Origin: Litoribrevibacter albus
GTDB taxonomy: Bacteria > Pseudomonadota > Gammaproteobacteria > Pseudomonadales > Litoribrevibacteraceae
Assembly: GCF_030159995.1 (NCBI RefSeq)
Contig: NZ_BSNM01000011.1
Span: 186,001-250,000 of the forward strand
Direction: 5' to 3'
DNA: 64,000 nt
The stretch's first letter is position 1. The number at the start of each line of letters is the position of its first letter. Below the pieces are notes generated by a model. It made no database searches and was not told where the DNA came from. It saw only the letters and a program-made list of their open reading frames with translations. Positions 9,294-17,082 of this stretch are shown here, one piece after another. The position numbers were made by a program, and so were the translations under genes.

Positions 9294-10601
9294 ATGACCT
9301 CACAAGCACGACTTTCACTGACTGCGCTGTTTATCACCAGCTCGATTATCTGGATCAGCGGGAATGGCATTCTTCCGTTGTTACCCATTTATGCCGAATC
9401 GTTAGGCGCGAATAACTTTGAAATCGGGTTGTATCTGGCCTTCTCCTATGCCTGCCTGGCAATGGGGGCTGTTGTGGCGGCTAAGACAGTTCACTCCCAG
9501 CACAGCGCAAAACAGATTATGGTCATCAGTGGTGCCCTATCCATCCCGATTATCTTCTGCGTTGGGCAAGCCCGCTCACTTTACGAGCTGGTCGCGTTTA
9601 CCTCCCTGATCTGGTTGCTCGGGGGCGCAGGGTTCAGTGCATTGAATAGCATGATGGCCAAATTGACCGATCATAAGCATCGGGGCAAAGTCATGGGTCT
9701 GTTAGCCATCACCAGCCCGATCGGATCGGTCATCGGTGGGGCATTCTCGGGGCCAATCGTAGATCTCTGGGGCTTTGATGCACTGTTTTTCACACTCGCC
9801 CTAATCAATATGTTGTGGCCGGTGTGCGGACTTATGGTTCGCACTGATGAGTCCATAACCACCATCGAGATTAAGACCCCTACTCGTGTTGGATCAACAG
9901 TGTATCTGCCACGAGTAAAACAACAGCAGCATTGGAATTACCAACTGATTTCAGCGGCGTCGTTGTCGTACATGAGTTATTACATTGCGTTATTGGCCAC
10001 CTCGTTGATCATGAAGGATGCTGGTTATTCAGCCACCGAAATTTCCAGCACCGCGATCATCGGGGGTTTAGCCGCCATCCCCTTTATATATGGTGCCTCC
10101 CATGCTTCAGACATCTTCGGACGCAAAGCCTTTTGGATTTTCAGTAACCTGATTGGCGCCATTGCCCTGATATTACTGTCGGTGGCTGAGTCCATCGTAA
10201 CCTTCTGGATAGCCGCATTTATGATTCGTTTCCTCTCCTCAGGCAGCCGAAGCATCGGCAGTGCCTGGATCATTGATCTCTGCTCCCCCAATCGAACCAT
10301 AGAACCGACAGGCCATAGAGTGCACACCGAAACACTTGTTCGATATGCCCCGAGCATCAATTTCCTGAAAAATCAGTGGGTATCCATCCAAGGAACACAC
10401 ATAAAAAGCAACGCATTCAGTGAAGAAAAAGCGCTGGCCTTGATCAGTGCTACCCCTTGGATTGGAGGGATTATGGGTTACTTAGCGTATGGCAGTGCCA
10501 GCCTTACCTTCACAGCTTCAAGTTTATTGATCACGGCCGTAGTCATACCGCTGCTAAGCATAGGTTTGGTGTTAACCATTAAGCATTCACCTTTTACTTA
10601 G
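9294..10601 (+). CDS. MFS transporter with an atypical hydrophilic insert
   Basis: Inner-membrane major facilitator superfamily permease, about 435 aa with roughly 12 hydrophobic segments. Visible features are ILPLLPIYAESLGANNFEIG after helix 1, a helix 4-5 region GGAGFSALNSMMAKLTDHKH, and SHASDIFGRKAFW in the central loop of the second half. The frame can start at TTG 9282, but ATG 9294 is more likely; neither has a strong ribosome site. After helix 10, at DLCSPNR, there is a hydrophilic stretch of about 43 residues before EKALALISATPWIGG, where family members normally pass directly from the charged PxR motif into helix 11. Substrate unknown; the divergent GlxA-type regulator suggests amino-acid or drug export. 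Confidence 0.85.
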   Translation: MTSQARLSLTALFITSSIIWISGNGILPLLPIYAESLGANNFEIGLYLAFSYACLAMGAVVAAKTVHSQHSAKQIMVISGALSIPIIFCVGQARSLYELVAFTSLIWLLGGAGFSALNSMMAKLTDHKHRGKVMGLLAITSPIGSVIGGAFSGPIVDLWGFDALFFTLALINMLWPVCGLMVRTDESITTIEIKTPTRVGSTVYLPRVKQQQHWNYQLISAASLSYMSYYIALLATSLIMKDAGYSATEISSTAIIGGLAAIPFIYGASHASDIFGRKAFWIFSNLIGAIALILLSVAESIVTFWIAAFMIRFLSSGSRSIGSAWIIDLCSPNRTIEPTGHRVHTETLVRYAPSINFLKNQWVSIQGTHIKSNAFSEEKALALISATPWIGGIMGYLAYGSASLTFTASSLLITAVVIPLLSIGLVLTIKHSPFT

Positions 10602-10698
10602 CGTTATAGAACCAGCAAAACAGAGCTAGCAATACAGACCTAGTACACGGAAAGAACACTAAGAGTTTATAAACAACACCCTAGAAACGAGGTGCCTC

Positions 10699-11496
10699 AT
10701 GACACAAGTGCAAAACAGTAGCGCAACGACAGAACGTCTAAAGAAAACAGATACGCGCTCAAAAACACGGAAGAAGCTGTTCACTCATGTTGTAGAAAGC
10801 AAGGATGCGGATGACACTTTGCTAAGGGACATGTGGCGGATGCGATTAAAATTTCTGACGTTGAGTATTCCGGAAGAAGAGGATTACGCCATCTTCAAAG
10901 ATTACTGTACCCGTCCCGACACATTTCTGTTTACCTTCCGGGGAGAAGACAATGAAATGGGCGCCTTCTTTACCTTCTCATTTCATCCGGTGAACAAGCC
11001 CGGCCACAAAGCCTTGATGATTCACTCCAAGTATTATTACGTGGATACGCCTTATCGCGGGCACCCGAAAATCACCTCTGCTGCATGGCCGATGATGCCA
11101 AAATTTATTTGGCGATATGGCCTACGTCGCATCTACTTCGCAGCGTTTACCTTCCCAACCAGCTTTGTCTCACTCAGCCGAACTTTTGGTCGTGTTTACA
11201 CCATTCAGGGTGACCTGGCGCAGCCTTGGGAAAAAGAAATGTTAGAAGCACTGGCAGCCAATCTGAATGGCAATAATTGGGATACCAACGAAAAGCTGAT
11301 CTGCAATATGGGCGTGCCTCAAGCAGAAGAAAAAGCGGCTTCTAAAGGGGTTACGGAGCTGAGGAAGGAATACGAACGCTACAATCCAAACTGGCGTGAC
11401 GGGAAATCGCTCCCGATCATGATGCGCTTTGATTTAGCAACGATGAAAAGTGTGATTGGCACCAGCCTAAGGAGGAACAAACGTAACAAACAATAA
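10699..11496 (+). CDS. Conserved-looking protein of unknown function
   Basis: I do not recognise this 265-residue protein. It starts after a good GAGG ribosome site (10690 region) and has a basic N-terminus (residues 1-30, rich in K/R/T). No signal peptide or clear membrane helix is present. The middle contains LLRDMWRMRLKFLTLSIPEEEDYAIF and aromatic runs such as SKYYYVDTPYRGHP and WRYGLRRIYFAAFTFPTSF, a pattern that could be a diverged GNAT acyltransferase fold (a 'DxxYRG'-like segment followed by an alpha/beta core), but the acetyl-CoA motif is not clear. The C-terminus is basic. It stands alone, with a hairpin downstream. The reading frame and codon use look like a real gene. Confidence 0.7.
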   Translation: MTQVQNSSATTERLKKTDTRSKTRKKLFTHVVESKDADDTLLRDMWRMRLKFLTLSIPEEEDYAIFKDYCTRPDTFLFTFRGEDNEMGAFFTFSFHPVNKPGHKALMIHSKYYYVDTPYRGHPKITSAAWPMMPKFIWRYGLRRIYFAAFTFPTSFVSLSRTFGRVYTIQGDLAQPWEKEMLEALAANLNGNNWDTNEKLICNMGVPQAEEKAASKGVTELRKEYERYNPNWRDGKSLPIMMRFDLATMKSVIGTSLRRNKRNKQ

Positions 11497-11514
11497 CTGG
11501 ATAACTGCACAGAC

Positions 11515-11554
11515 GAGAGCCTCTAAAAAAATTATCAAACGGTTTGAGGCTCTC
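11515..11554. terminator. Probable bidirectional terminator
   Basis: GAGAGCCTC at 11515-11523 pairs perfectly with GAGGCTCTC at 11546-11554, between the unknown plus-strand gene and the convergent norF-like gene. The loop is long (22 nt) and A/T-rich and the T-tract is short, so efficiency is uncertain. Confidence 0.6.
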
Positions 11555-11617
11555 TGATTTCAATAGTGGTGCACTTTATTTGCATATTAAATACGGCTTT
11601 AGCATATTTAATGCGGC

Positions 11618-11920
11618 TTATGCCGAAATACTCATCCAGTAAGCCAATAACACCAAACCGCCTATGACCACAGAATAAGCCGACAACAGCAATCGCCAAT
11701 GCCAATCGACATGCCTTAACTCCATAAAGTGATCGACCACCAGCTGACTTTTAGCAATCAACAAGCCCAAGGTAACCACTGCGCCTAACATACCGGCATG
11801 ACCGGCACTGCCAATCACCGCCGCTAATAAGGTGGCGAGCACGAGAAAGAACCAAACCCAAGTGACTTTCTTAACACTGATCACACTCTGCTCAGTATTT
11901 CTATCAGACAAATCCGCCAT
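11618..11920 (-). CDS. norF: Cytochrome c oxidase subunit IV-like membrane protein (NorF-like)
   Basis: A 100-residue protein with three predicted membrane helices (about 20-40, 44-62, 75-96) and the family hallmark of a lysine/histidine loop, KSQLVVDHFMELRHVDWHWR. This is the prokaryotic COX IV / NorF family. A GGAGG site lies 7 bases before the ATG. It follows the norE-like gene by 63 bp on the same strand, the usual norEF order. norE/norF products assist nitric oxide reductase activity in denitrifiers, but the same pair also accompanies haem-copper oxidases. No norCB, norQ or norD is in this window, so the partner enzyme is unknown. Confidence 0.8.
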   Translation of the reverse strand: MADLSDRNTEQSVISVKKVTWVWFFLVLATLLAAVIGSAGHAGMLGAVVTLGLLIAKSQLVVDHFMELRHVDWHWRLLLSAYSVVIGGLVLLAYWMSISA

Positions 11921-11983
11921 CGTTTTCCTCCAAGGTGATACTCTCGTTCAGATCGTAATTCCCGTTCAGATCGTAATTCCTGC

Positions 11984-12601
11984 TTAATGCAGTACATAAA
12001 CCAGAGGGAAGAGAATGATCCAAAGCAGATCGATCATATGCCAGTACGAAGCACCACTCTCAACGACCGCCACTTCCTCACCAGAATAGGCGCCCTGACG
12101 AGACTTGAACGACAAGATGGCTAAAACCACCATGCCCAATAACACATGCGCAAAATGGAAAAACGTCAGGAAGAAATAAAACATATAAAAGGTGTTGGTA
12201 TGGAGGCTAAAGCCCGCATCTAATGTTTCCGAATACTCCCAAAGTTTCACCACCACATACACAGCACCGCACACCAGCGCCCAATTCAGCCAACGAGAAC
12301 ACCCTCTTTGATTGCCTTGATGCGCTTCAATCACTGCCCGAACAACAAAGTAGCTGCTGGTGATTAACGCCAAGGTGTTAATCACACCAGCAGTTCTGTT
12401 GAGATGATGAAAGCCTTCCTGAAACATCTCCAAGTTGTTAAGACGAACAAAGGCATAGGCCACAAAGAAAATAGAGAACACCGCCAATTCCGCCAGGATG
12501 AAAAACCAAATCGCCAAATCACCCGGTAGTGGTTTGCTTGTCTTCAATAACTCATCACCTGCCAATGCTTGAGGTGTCGTTTGAGGAGAGGTGTATGTCA
12601 T
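11984..12601 (-). CDS. norE: Cytochrome c oxidase subunit III family protein (NorE-like)
   Basis: A 205-residue, five-helix membrane protein of the COX III family. Recognisable motifs are GDLAIWFFILAELAVFSIFF near residues 27-46, the helix FYMFYFFLTFFHFAHVLLGM with the conserved histidines, and the C-terminal SGASYWHMIDLLWIILFPLV containing the typical W-H-x-x-D-x-x-W. Length and the absence of the first two helices of classical CoxC match NorE. It forms a two-gene unit with the norF-like gene downstream. Its role in nitric oxide or oxygen reduction cannot be decided because catalytic subunits are not nearby. Confidence 0.85.
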   Translation of the reverse strand: MTYTSPQTTPQALAGDELLKTSKPLPGDLAIWFFILAELAVFSIFFVAYAFVRLNNLEMFQEGFHHLNRTAGVINTLALITSSYFVVRAVIEAHQGNQRGCSRWLNWALVCGAVYVVVKLWEYSETLDAGFSLHTNTFYMFYFFLTFFHFAHVLLGMVVLAILSFKSRQGAYSGEEVAVVESGASYWHMIDLLWIILFPLVYVLH

Positions 12602-12937
12602 AAGCCATCCAGAAAGAAGATCAAGATTAGATCATACCTAATAGTAATTTTTAGCTTATGACCGAAGTCAATAACCGAGTATTTTAATCAAGTATTTAAT
12701 ACATAGAATGCTTCTATCCTATAGCACAGTAACGAATAGATAAGCCTGAACCTCTAGGGAGCCTGCGGATTCGCTGTAATACCATGTAATACCCTTTTAT
12801 CTATTCATCTTCCAATCTTACTCACAGCTCCCACTTCACGTCTTTGACGTATCTTCCTTTGAACCTAGGGAACCTCTGAACAAAAGGTTCAAGGAAATAG
12901 CAATTGCTCAAATCGATAGATTAAAGGAATAAAAATC
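12602..12937. other. Intergenic region with imperfect hairpin
   Basis: This 336-bp region lies between divergent genes. Near its right end TTGAACC 12859-12865 pairs with GGTTCAA 12886-12892; allowing one bulged T the stem extends to TTCC/GGAA (about 12854-12896). It falls 42 bp before the lipoprotein start, within the probable mRNA leader. There is no T-tract, so it is more likely an operator or leader structure than a terminator. The rest of the region shows nothing I can identify. Confidence 0.4.
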
Positions 12938-14257
12938 ATGAAAAGCTTGGATTCATATGTGAAATACATTGCTGTGGCAGTATTAACACTGCTTTTGTTA
13001 GGCTGTAACGGGCAACAAACACAGTCGGATCAACCCTCCGAAACGGAAAACACCGGTCAGATGGATAACGCCAACGCTCAGTATTCACCCAATATGGAGG
13101 CTTGCCTCCCTGACCCTAGTTGGCTTAAAAATCCCCAATTACCCACTGAAATCGCATCAACAGACACCTTCTGCGACTTTTATAAGTTTTCTTTACAGTC
13201 TTTCATTTACTTCCTGAGTAAGAATAAAGACACCCAAACATGGAACTTCGAAAACATCGATAAGTTCCCTGTTTATAACTATGCAAATACGGGCGCCTCA
13301 TGTACGGATAAACCAAATGATTTATCGGTGAGCATAAATCAAGCGAAAGGTAATGCTGTCATTTATGACCAGAATAAAAACGTTGTTTATTACTCCGTTC
13401 ATTTTACCCGTGAACTCTGTAACGCCCCTAAGCAAGGGGATCTGCCGGTAGGTACCATTGAACTCAAGATGGCATGGCGGATCATCTCCGACTATGACAA
13501 AAGCCGATACGTTAACATCACCAGAGACCTCGCAATTACCAGTGCTGATGGTCAACAGAGAAACCTGGAAAACGTGACGCTTGGGTTGGCTGGCATTCAT
13601 ATCATTCAATCAACGAAAAACCACCCAGAGATGATGTGGGGAAGTTATGAACATGTGGATAACAATCCGGATTGCCAACCTAAAGCCTATAAAAGCAACT
13701 TCTCATTTACCAGCCAGGCTTGTTACAGAAGCTTAGTAAAAGGTCACTATACAGATCCGGCCTGTAACTTTAATGAGGCACCAGAAACCAATAATCTAAC
13801 AGGTGGGCCTACTGAAATTTGCCGCGTATTCCCGGATGGTTCTGATGCTTCAAACCCGCTTTACTATAAAAATTCACAAGGCGTTCCTTATGATGAAAAC
13901 AAATACGACCTCAATATCGATGCGATCAATCAGTTAAACAAGGCAATGACCGCCAGTAATTATTTTGACAGTGAACCGGTCTTAAAAAATTACTACATTG
14001 CCGGTGGGTTATGGTTGAATGACGTAAAAGAACCTTCGTCAGTGGCAGATAATCAACGCGGGTCGTTGGAGCTTACCAATACCTTGATGGAAACAACCGT
14101 TCAAGGGGGGGATGTATCTAAGAGTGGCGATCTATTAAATTGCTTCGATTGTCACATTTATAAGCCAAACGAAACGACTACAAGCGGCCTTAGCCACATC
14201 TTCAAAAGTATACAAAGCCCGAAAGGTATAGCGCACTCATTTGAGGGCCATAAATAG
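12938..14257 (+). CDS. Lipoprotein with a single haem c (CxxCH) motif
   Basis: Exported lipoprotein of 439 residues. The N-terminus is a type II signal peptide with lipobox LLLLGC (Cys near residue 23), followed by a Q/S/N-rich linker, so the protein is anchored to a membrane. Most of the chain is unlike anything I can name. It has several cysteines (for example ACLPDPSW, TFCDFYKF, ELCNAPK) and an aromatic-rich core. Near the C-terminus CFDCH at residues 402-406 is a perfect covalent haem c attachment motif, with downstream methionine absent and histidines (SHIF, AHSF) available as the sixth ligand. It is therefore probably an outer-face cytochrome. It is divergent from norEF, but a functional link is not shown. 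Confidence 0.75.
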   Translation: MKSLDSYVKYIAVAVLTLLLLGCNGQQTQSDQPSETENTGQMDNANAQYSPNMEACLPDPSWLKNPQLPTEIASTDTFCDFYKFSLQSFIYFLSKNKDTQTWNFENIDKFPVYNYANTGASCTDKPNDLSVSINQAKGNAVIYDQNKNVVYYSVHFTRELCNAPKQGDLPVGTIELKMAWRIISDYDKSRYVNITRDLAITSADGQQRNLENVTLGLAGIHIIQSTKNHPEMMWGSYEHVDNNPDCQPKAYKSNFSFTSQACYRSLVKGHYTDPACNFNEAPETNNLTGGPTEICRVFPDGSDASNPLYYKNSQGVPYDENKYDLNIDAINQLNKAMTASNYFDSEPVLKNYYIAGGLWLNDVKEPSSVADNQRGSLELTNTLMETTVQGGDVSKSGDLLNCFDCHIYKPNETTTSGLSHIFKSIQSPKGIAHSFEGHK

Positions 14258-14282
14258 AATATTCAGCACCCTTTAGCTAATA

Positions 14283-14308
14283 AAACGCCTTGAATTACCA
14301 AGGCGTTT
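14283..14308. terminator. Bidirectional rho-independent terminator
   Basis: AAACGCCTTG at 14283-14292 pairs perfectly with CAAGGCGTTT at 14299-14308 around a 6-nt loop, between the convergent lipoprotein and glutaredoxin genes. Flanking A and T runs fit termination in both directions. Confidence 0.85.
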
Positions 14309-14333
14309 CTTAGTTTCAAATCGCCTTAAACAT

Positions 14334-14699
14334 TTAATTCAGAGCACTTAGAATCCGCTTCTTCTTAAATCCTTGAATGACCTGATTGTTCACAATCATC
14401 AAGGGGACACCGTTACCACCCAATGCCTTGTATTGTTCATCCCCAACCGCAGATTCTTCAATATCGTATTCAAAATACGCAATGCCCTGCTCTTCAAACA
14501 AAGCTCGCGCCTTAGCACAATAACCACACCATGAGGTGGCATACAGAACCACCGGCTCTGTATGGCGATCAGCAAACTCGGCAGCACGTTGTTCAATCAC
14601 ACTTGGTGGTGGCGGGTTGAGATAGACATCAATGGCATCACGCTTTTGATAGACAAACAGCCCAATCAAAAGCACGCCTAAAATAATTTTGCTGTTCAT
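14334..14699 (-). CDS. Membrane-anchored glutaredoxin-like protein
   Basis: A 121-residue protein with an uncleaved N-terminal membrane helix (IILGVLLIGLFVYQ, residues 4-17) and a glutaredoxin/NrdH-type domain from about residue 48. The redox motif is CGYC within YATSWCGYCAKARALF. The cis-proline region reads GVPLMIV, and the end has the GFKKKRI helix. It probably reduces disulphides or glutathionylated partners at the membrane. Whether the domain faces periplasm or cytoplasm cannot be settled by eye; a short basic residue pattern around the helix gives no clear orientation. It is convergent with the haem lipoprotein gene. Confidence 0.85.
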   Translation of the reverse strand: MNSKIILGVLLIGLFVYQKRDAIDVYLNPPPPSVIEQRAAEFADRHTEPVVLYATSWCGYCAKARALFEEQGIAYFEYDIEESAVGDEQYKALGGNGVPLMIVNNQVIQGFKKKRILSALN

Positions 14700-14991
14700 A
14701 ACTTCTCGTCCAGTCCCTTGTTACTCGGTATACGTCCCTAAAACCCGACGATCATAACACAGTCAGATCTAACCCTTGAAAACCGCATATCTATTGATAT
14801 ATCAACGCTTGGAATATCAATTAGTCGGCAAGTTCATTTCTCATCAAAACCGCTTTTCACTATCGTGCAATCTTGAGGTTGGGTCCGGGTTTACAACTCG
14901 TAGGACGTAAAGCAGGCAAGTGCTCTGTAAACAAGAATCAATGAATTCCCTAACCAATTAACAACACTCGATTCAACGAATAGGTGATGCA

Positions 14992-15186
14992 ATGAGCAAG
15001 TATTATCTCTGTCAGATTTCCGCCCCTGAAATAACCTTCAAAGCGGTGCTTTCTTCCAATCAATTGGAAGATCAAGGTAAGACCGTGTCCAATTTTGATT
15101 TGCCGGAAGACACCAAAATTACAGTTCTTAGAAAAGTGATACAGAACAGATTCTTTAATAGTTCATTAGTTAAGCTGGTGCCCTGA
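14992..15186 (+). CDS. Small protein of unknown function
   Basis: A 64-residue frame with a reasonable AGGTGAT ribosome site 4-6 bases before ATG. The product (begins MSKYYLCQISAPEITFKA) is soluble, with mixed strand and helix character and no motif I recognise. It is followed after 6 bases by a second small frame, suggesting co-translation. There is no long competing frame on either strand, which supports a real gene, but nothing else does. Confidence 0.5.
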   Translation: MSKYYLCQISAPEITFKAVLSSNQLEDQGKTVSNFDLPEDTKITVLRKVIQNRFFNSSLVKLVP

Positions 15187-15192
15187 TATTCG

Positions 15193-15270
15193 ATGAATGC
15201 CTTGTACTTCCTGATTCTGCTGATATTCCTCAGCCAACTCATTGCGTTGTTATTTTACGAAAGCAATTAA
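15193..15270 (+). CDS. Tiny single-helix membrane protein, possibly the start of a decayed gene
   Basis: A 25-codon frame just downstream of the preceding small gene encodes an almost entirely hydrophobic helix (MNALYFLILLIFLSQLIALL) ending in FYESN. Beyond the TAA the same frame continues with coding-like sequence (DSKSQKLEAENTFLRR, then AEQKLTVL) broken by further stops up to about 15430. So this may be an intact microprotein or the surviving head of a small membrane/coiled-coil protein gene that has decayed. Confidence 0.35.
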   Translation: MNALYFLILLIFLSQLIALLFYESN

Positions 15271-15510
15271 CTCCTCGATTCCAAAAGCCAGAAACTGGAA
15301 GCAGAGAACACTTTCCTCAGAAGATAAGCAGAACAGAAACTCACCGTATTGACTATGAGTAACGATGGGATAAAAGTGCAGAAGCAGCACTTCAGTCACA
15401 TTTGAGAGAAGCTCAAATAGTGAAACTGAAGTGATCTAGTAAAAATTGATGATGTTCGAATTGATAACGGACAAATTAATAAAGTAAAAAGCGATGCAGT
15501 GAAAATAGCG

Positions 15511-16248
15511 CTATCGGGAGAGTTCGTCCTTGGCTTGTCGAATTAAATCTTTATACAAATCATTAAAATACCGACCCGATTGTTTCGCCTTTTGAAGAAT
15601 GCCGGACAGCAATTCTTTAGCCTTATCCTTCTCACCCTGTGATTTCAAAAACAACGCATAATAAAAAGTGGCTTCCGGCCCGGTGTAGTACTGATGCAAG
15701 GCTTCATACTCGTGTCGAGCGGAGATCGCATCCTTCAACTGTTCCAATGCCCTTGCATACAAAAGATGCGCATCCTGGTTTTTATAATCTGGGTTGCTAT
15801 CAATCAGTTTGTCGAGTGTTTCCTTAACGTCTGTGTAGCTCTTGAGCCCAAAATCAGCTTTCGCTATCCCAAACAATAATTCGGGGTCACTTTGATGAAC
15901 CCCAGTTAGTCCCTTGCTGTATAAGTCCTTCGCTTGCTGGAACATGCCTTTTTCCAAGCATTCTTCAGCCAAGGCTATGGTGTTATGAACCGTTGGAGCA
16001 ATGGAATAATTTTTAGCCGCTTCGTTAAGGTCTTTGTTAGGGTTAAGGACGGACTGCACTTTATTTCCGGCTTTTCTACCGGTACGGCTACTCGCCAATT
16101 CCGGATACACTTCCAAAATGAAGTAGGCAATCGACCCAGCCAAAGGCAACATTACAATGATCCATATCCAGGTAGTGCTTCGCCCGGTTTTAACCACATG
16201 AATCACAAAGCAGACTTGAATTAAAATAGAGAGAATGAAAATAGGCAT
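15511..16248 (-). CDS. Membrane-anchored TPR protein with PLDc_N-like head
   Basis: A 245-residue protein. Residues 1-48 form two membrane helices of the phospholipase D N-terminal (PLDc_N) type: VCFVIHVVKTGRSTTWIWI then LPLAGSIAYFILEVYPE. After a charged linker, residues about 85-235 are tetratricopeptide repeats (IALAEECLEKGMFQQAKDLY, LLYARALEQLKDAISARHEY, YYALFLKSQGEKDKAKELL). No catalytic HKD motif is present, so this is a membrane-tethered scaffold rather than an enzyme. Proteins of this architecture are common in gammaproteobacteria but of unknown role. It is monocistronic. Confidence 0.8.
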   Translation of the reverse strand: MPIFILSILIQVCFVIHVVKTGRSTTWIWIIVMLPLAGSIAYFILEVYPELASSRTGRKAGNKVQSVLNPNKDLNEAAKNYSIAPTVHNTIALAEECLEKGMFQQAKDLYSKGLTGVHQSDPELLFGIAKADFGLKSYTDVKETLDKLIDSNPDYKNQDAHLLYARALEQLKDAISARHEYEALHQYYTGPEATFYYALFLKSQGEKDKAKELLSGILQKAKQSGRYFNDLYKDLIRQAKDELSR

Positions 16249-16392
16249 TGATTAGAATCTTCCTTTTTATTGATTACCTTCATGTATCAATGAAGGCAAT
16301 AATCAGCTCATCCACGAACTCCATTCGCGGCCATCAAATTTTGTGCTGCATTTGTCACACAAAACAATCGCAAGATCAACAAGAAGGCGCGT

Positions 16393-16953
16393 TTAAGCCC
16401 ACTTCTCTCTCGGTGATACATAGTTATTGATCGCCTCTAACAAGGCCTGTGGACTGTCCGTATGAATCAGCATGTCGGCATAATCAGGCTTTAAGAAACC
16501 TGCGGAGGTCATCGTAGAAATCATATCTTTCAAAGGATCGTAATAGCCATTGGTGTTGTAGAACGCACAAGCCTTAGTGTGGTAACCCAACTGCGCCCAA
16601 GTCCAGGCTTCGAAGATTTCCTCTAATGTGCCCGCGCCACCTGGTAAAGCGACAAAGGCATCAGCCAAGCGCGCCATCTCGGCTTTACGTTCGTGCATAT
16701 CCGCCACGACTTTTAATTCGGTTAACGAAGGATGTGCGATCTCTTTTTCCTGAAGCGCTTCAGGAATAACCCCAAACACCTCACCGCCGGCATTCAGACA
16801 AGACTGAGCCACAATGCCCATCAAACCGACATTGCCACCACCATAGACCACAGCAATCCCTTGCTCGCCAAAGTACCGCCCCAGCTCAGCCGTCGCCTCA
16901 GCAAACACAGGATCAACCCCAGCACTGGAACCACAAAATACAGCTATTTTCAT
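16393..16953 (-). CDS. LOG-family (TIGR00730) nucleoside-monophosphate phosphoribohydrolase
   Basis: A 186-residue Rossmann-fold protein of the LOG / lysine-decarboxylase-like family. Signatures are VFCGSSAG at the N-terminus, VYGGGNVGLMGIVA around residues 36-49, MHERK at 86-90 and PGGAGTLEE at 104-112, the catalytic motif. Members hydrolyse the N-glycosidic bond of (cytokinin-type) nucleoside 5'-monophosphates, and in bacteria probably of AMP-like nucleotides. Length is standard. It stands alone upstream of the divergent diguanylate cyclase gene. Confidence 0.92.
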   Translation of the reverse strand: MKIAVFCGSSAGVDPVFAEATAELGRYFGEQGIAVVYGGGNVGLMGIVAQSCLNAGGEVFGVIPEALQEKEIAHPSLTELKVVADMHERKAEMARLADAFVALPGGAGTLEEIFEAWTWAQLGYHTKACAFYNTNGYYDPLKDMISTMTSAGFLKPDYADMLIHTDSPQALLEAINNYVSPREKWA

Positions 16954-17082
16954 AAAGGCTTCTCTTTACATCCAACCCATCAAACAAAACGACTGCAGGA
17001 AACACGCGCTTCCTCGCTCGCCTCTTCAATTTAAACCTATACTGAACTAACCCTTAAAAGAAAACGAGTCCCAACCTCAACT

